A stretch of 64,000 nt of DNA, taken from the NCBI RefSeq assembly GCF_900635955.1, contig NZ_LR134201.1:2790001-2854000 (forward strand), given 5' to 3'. The notes beneath the pieces are model-generated. The model saw only the letters and a list, made by a program, of their open reading frames with translations, was not told the origin of the DNA and made no database searches. The position numbers and the translations under genes are program-made. The first letter of the stretch is position 1. Each line of letters opens with the position of its first letter. Of the stretch, positions 61,405-64,000 are shown in pieces. Source of the DNA: Cedecea lapagei (lineage in GTDB: Bacteria > Pseudomonadota > Gammaproteobacteria > Enterobacterales > Enterobacteriaceae).

Positions 61405-62184
61405 TTATTTGACTGCACGCACAGCGATATACCTCAGTTGATCGCGATTGCTGCGGAAGGTTTTAAACATCCGCAGGAACTGCTTGCGGTTCTCCCTTTT
61501 TAGCGCGTTTCGCACAATCCGAAGCGCACCCAGCAGACCTTCGTCATAAATTAATCCTCGCGGTGAGAGCAGGGTCATCTCGCCGCTATTATATTGAATG
61601 TCGCGAAACCCCGCTTGCTCAAACAGCCCCAGCCACTGCTGAAGACCCAGCGGCTGGGCGTTAACGTTGATCGCCTTGCGCATTCGGCCAACCACCTCTT
61701 CGGCGCCAGAGGGATCCTGCAGCATAATATCGTGAGTGAGCAGCACCCCACCAGGCTTCAGCACCCGCAAATACTCCTCCAGAAGATGCCGTTTCGCCTT
61801 GTCGGCGTACATCGTCAGCATGGCCTCGTTAATCACCACGTCAAACGCTTCGTTCTCAAAGGGGAGCTTTGACGCATCGGCTACCAGCACGGTGACGAGG
61901 TCCGACAACCCGCGTGCGCCAATCGCCTGCTGGGCCTTTCGTAGAGCCACTTTGTCCATGTCGATACCGATAACGCGGCAGCCAAAGCGTTCGGCAATGC
62001 CCATCGACGTGGTCCCCATATTACAGGCCACCTCCAGAACCTTTTTATTCGGCCCCAGCGCCGACGAGGCCAACAGCCATTCCGTCGCTTTTTTTCCTCC
62101 CGGACGCAGCCGGGTTTTGCCTAGTCTGGCTAAAAATTTATGCCCTGCCTCATGGCCCGTGTTGTTCACCTGGCTCATCTTCAC
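61405..62184 (-). CDS. Class I SAM-dependent methyltransferase
   Basis: This 259-residue protein has a Rossmann-type SAM site (VLEVACNMGTTSMGIAERFG, about 49-68), an acidic second motif (VIGIDMDKVAL) and motif III LKPGGVLLTHD. It resembles small-molecule methyltransferases of the UbiE/Methyltransf_11 type; the substrate is unknown. Its start overlaps the cupin stop (ATGA), and the operon runs permease, ATPase, cupin, methyltransferase. This suggests a role tied to the imported ligand. Not present at this place in K-12. Confidence 0.8.
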   Translation of the reverse strand: MKMSQVNNTGHEAGHKFLARLGKTRLRPGGKKATEWLLASSALGPNKKVLEVACNMGTTSMGIAERFGCRVIGIDMDKVALRKAQQAIGARGLSDLVTVLVADASKLPFENEAFDVVINEAMLTMYADKAKRHLLEEYLRVLKPGGVLLTHDIMLQDPSGAEEVVGRMRKAINVNAQPLGLQQWLGLFEQAGFRDIQYNSGEMTLLSPRGLIYDEGLLGALRIVRNALKRENRKQFLRMFKTFRSNRDQLRYIAVRAVK

Positions 62185-62531
62185 TCCTTTCCCGTTTCCG
62201 GGGCATGTTTAAGCATCATCAGCAGCATTTTCGAGGATTCTGTCGCCTCCAGCGAGTGGGGTGCGGCCGAGGGTATCCTCAGGATATCGCCTGCCCCGAC
62301 GCTGACCGCCACGCTGTTGATGGTCAGCACAACTGAACCTTCAAGCACCAGAATCACGGCCTCAAAAGGAACGCTGTGCTCCGAAATCGTCTCTCCCCGA
62401 TCGAAAGCAAACAGCGTCACGTTTCCTCCCCCCGCGGTTGCTAATACCCGACTGGCAATCCCCTGCTCCGTCAGGGTGATTAACGCCGAAAGCTGGAGCG
62501 CCTCGCAGGCGCGGATGCCCTTGTTTTGCAT
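62181..62531 (-). CDS. Small cupin-domain protein
   Basis: This 116-residue single-domain cupin has the pattern FDRGETISEHSVPFEAVILVLEG and the second motif GDILRIPSAAPHSLEA. The first motif has His but lacks the usual HxH pair, so metal binding may be altered. It probably binds a small ligand. It sits between the ABC ATPase (20 nt) and the methyltransferase (4-nt overlap). Confidence 0.8.
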   Translation of the reverse strand: MQNKGIRACEALQLSALITLTEQGIASRVLATAGGGNVTLFAFDRGETISEHSVPFEAVILVLEGSVVLTINSVAVSVGAGDILRIPSAAPHSLEATESSKMLLMMLKHAPETGKE

Positions 62532-62551
62532 CTACTCTTCTCCATGATTAT

Positions 62552-63293
62552 TTAACGAAACAGAGGCACGACGCCGCGAACGGTGCGTGCTTCACGAACC
62601 ACATCGGTTAACGCAACGGGGATTTGATACAGACGCTGCAGCCGCTCTTCGTTGATGGCCTCCTGCACAGGACCAAAGTCGGCGCCGCTCCCTGGCCAGA
62701 GCATCAGCGCGTAATCAGCAATATGGATCGCATGCTGCGGGGAGTGGCTGGTGAATAAAATCGTCATGCCGAGTTCTGCCGCTAACGCTTTCAGCACGCT
62801 CAGTATGTTGTCCTGGTTATGCAGATCCAGCGCCGAGGTTGGCTCATCCAGGATCAGGATGCGGGGTTCACAGGCCAGCGCGCGGGCAATCATCACCATT
62901 TGCTTCTCCCCGCCGCTCAGGCGATCAAAGGGGTGCTCCGCCAGCGAGCTCAGCCCCAGCCAGGCAAGGCAATCGGCCACAATGTCTCTGTCTTTCTTCC
63001 CCGGCACCGCGTACCACGGCAGGCGCCGGACGCGTCCGAGGCTCACCATCGTGGCCACGCCATAGCTGAACAGGCTTTCCGTTAGCTGCGGCACAAACGC
63101 GGCGTCAGCGTTGATAGTCGTCTCGCCCCTGCTGGCAAGCTTCAAGGCCCATGATCAGGCGCAGCAGCGTCGTTTTACCCCGGCCATTTGCGCCCAGAAT
63201 GGCGCCAATCCGGCCTTCGGGAAGCGTAAAGCTGAGTGAATCAAACAGCTGTCGTGGCCCGATAGAAAACGACAAGTTTTTTACATCGATCAT
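62552..63293 (-). pseudogene. FecE/BtuD-type ABC ATPase, frameshifted
   Basis: This ATPase of a metal-chelate-type importer has Walker A GANGRGKTT in the N-terminal frame (start 63293, MIDVKNLSFSIGPRQ). That frame ends after LLRLIMGLEACQQGRDDYQR. The downstream frame continues LASRGETTINADAAFVPQ and carries the signature LSGGEKQMVMIARAL and Walker B ILILDEPTSALD. One surplus base near 63144 (AA on the plus strand) accounts for the break. Repaired, the protein is about 246 residues. The start overlaps the permease stop. Confidence 0.85.
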
Positions 63294-64000
63294 CAGGCGG
63301 TTCTCCTGTGATTAACCCTACGCAGCAGCACGGCAAAAATAGGCGCGCCTGTCAGCGCCGTGATAACGCCAAGCGGGATCTCCGCGCTGGTTACGCTGCG
63401 GGCCAGGGTATCAACGGCAACCATATAAGCGGCCCCCAGCAGAGCCGAAGCCGGAATTAGCCGACGATGATCGTGCCCAACAATAAAACGCGCCATATGG
63501 GGAATAATGAGCCCCACCCAACCGATGGTGCCTGAAATAGCCACCGTCGCGCTGGTCATCAGCGTCACGCACAGCAGCACAGTCCAGCGAGTTATGCTGA
63601 CCGGCATCCCTAAAGCCCGGGCGTCCCCCTCCCCTAACGACAGCACGTTAATGCGAAAACGCAGCATAAAAAATCAGCAGGCTGCAGAGGAGGATCGCCG
63701 GCAGCACCAGCCAGAGCTTTTCATAAGTCGCCGTCGCAAAACTGCCCATCAGCCAAAAAACGATGGCCTGCAGGGTGTTGTTGGGATCGGCAAAATAGGT
63801 CATCAATGAGATCAGGGCGGCAAAGAAGGCGTTTATCACCACGCCCGCCAGGATCAGAATCAGCAGGCTCTCCCCTCCCCGTCGAAAACCAAGCAGAAAG
63901 ACCAAAAAGATCGCTGCAACGCCTCCCAGGAAGGCCATGCTGACGGTCAGAATCATCGACGAGAAAAAGAAGATCGCCAGTACGCCGCCAAATGCAGCGC
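63293..64000 (-). pseudogene. FecCD-type ABC permease, frameshifted and cut by the window edge
   Basis: This is the membrane subunit of the same importer. The C-terminal half (MLRFRINVLSLGEGDARALGM...GTIGWVGLIIPHMARFIVGHDHRRL) is classic FecCD. The preceding half (about 63674-64000) is in another frame and open to the edge of the window (AAFGGVLAIFFFSSMILTV...). The break is at six A (63668-63673), where five would read LLIFMLRFRINVL. The upstream part and the binding protein lie outside the window. The substrate is unknown; ferric-siderophore, corrinoid or oxyanion are all possible in this fold. Confidence 0.85.

Noticed and set aside
1..64000. tRNA, rRNA and insertion-sequence search by eye
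   Set aside because: No cloverleaf with CCA context, rRNA signature or transposase was found. The islands therefore have no visible integration gene.

Overview
The window is chromosomal DNA from a member of the Enterobacteriaceae outside the Escherichia/Salmonella core. The Enterobacter, Cedecea and Kosakonia neighbourhood is plausible, but the genus cannot be fixed from the sequence alone. Gene order follows the E. coli K-12 block from phoP to yceF almost gene for gene. Strain-specific insertions sit at the joints of this backbone.

Layout. (1) 1-3173: end of phoP, then phoQ and roxA. (2) 3174-10866: a variable region in place of the direct roxA-pepT junction. It holds a large MscS-type channel between two near-identical hairpins, an unrecognised gene, and an AT-rich island of about 4 kb. 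The island carries a TIR-STAND-TPR (NLR-like) defence gene broken by one frameshift, followed by an orphan lipoprotein resembling a T6SS immunity protein. (3) 10867-30205: pepT, potABCD, cobB, nagK, lolE-lolD-lolC, ycfT, mfd, ldtC, bhsA and comR. A MFS efflux gene with a collapsed TetR repressor is inserted between ycfT and mfd. (4) 30236-41716: an iron island between comR and ycfJ. It contains a shiF-SIP operon divergent from iucABCD-iutA (aerobactin synthesis and uptake) across a Fur box, followed by a Gfo/Idh/MocA oxidoreductase. (5) 41763-61386: ycfJ, ndh, ERIC, ycfP, nagZ, thiK, lpoB, ycfL, hinT, ptsG, ycfH, holB, tmk, mltG, pabC, fabF, acpP, fabG, fabD, fabH, plsX, rpmF, yceD and yceF. 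fhuE, which lies between ptsG and hinT in K-12, is absent. (6) 61405-64000: a FecCD/FecE-type ABC importer with a cupin and a SAM methyltransferase, placed where rluC would be expected.

How the genes work together. The backbone combines envelope functions (PhoPQ signalling, Lol lipoprotein export, LdtC, LpoB, MltG, NagZ), type II fatty-acid and phospholipid synthesis, polyamine uptake, glucose uptake and respiration. The iron island is a self-contained synthesis, export, uptake and release unit for aerobactin.

Two results stand out. First, a small repeat family occurs at three gene ends (after bhsA, ptsG and fabF). A structured core (a palindrome plus a 14-bp hairpin with a 6-nt loop) lies between two copies of the local intrinsic terminator. 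The terminator sequence differs from locus to locus while the core is shared, and one stem base pair covaries. This looks like an undescribed element associated with duplicated terminators. Second, five genes carry single-base frameshifts, mostly in homopolymers: the TIR gene, pepT, mltG, and an ABC ATPase and its permease. Restoring one base gives the exact 408- and 340-residue E. coli lengths for PepT and MltG. This points to systematic sequencing error or to a mismatch-repair-deficient strain.

No rRNA, tRNA, CRISPR array or intact insertion sequence was seen.
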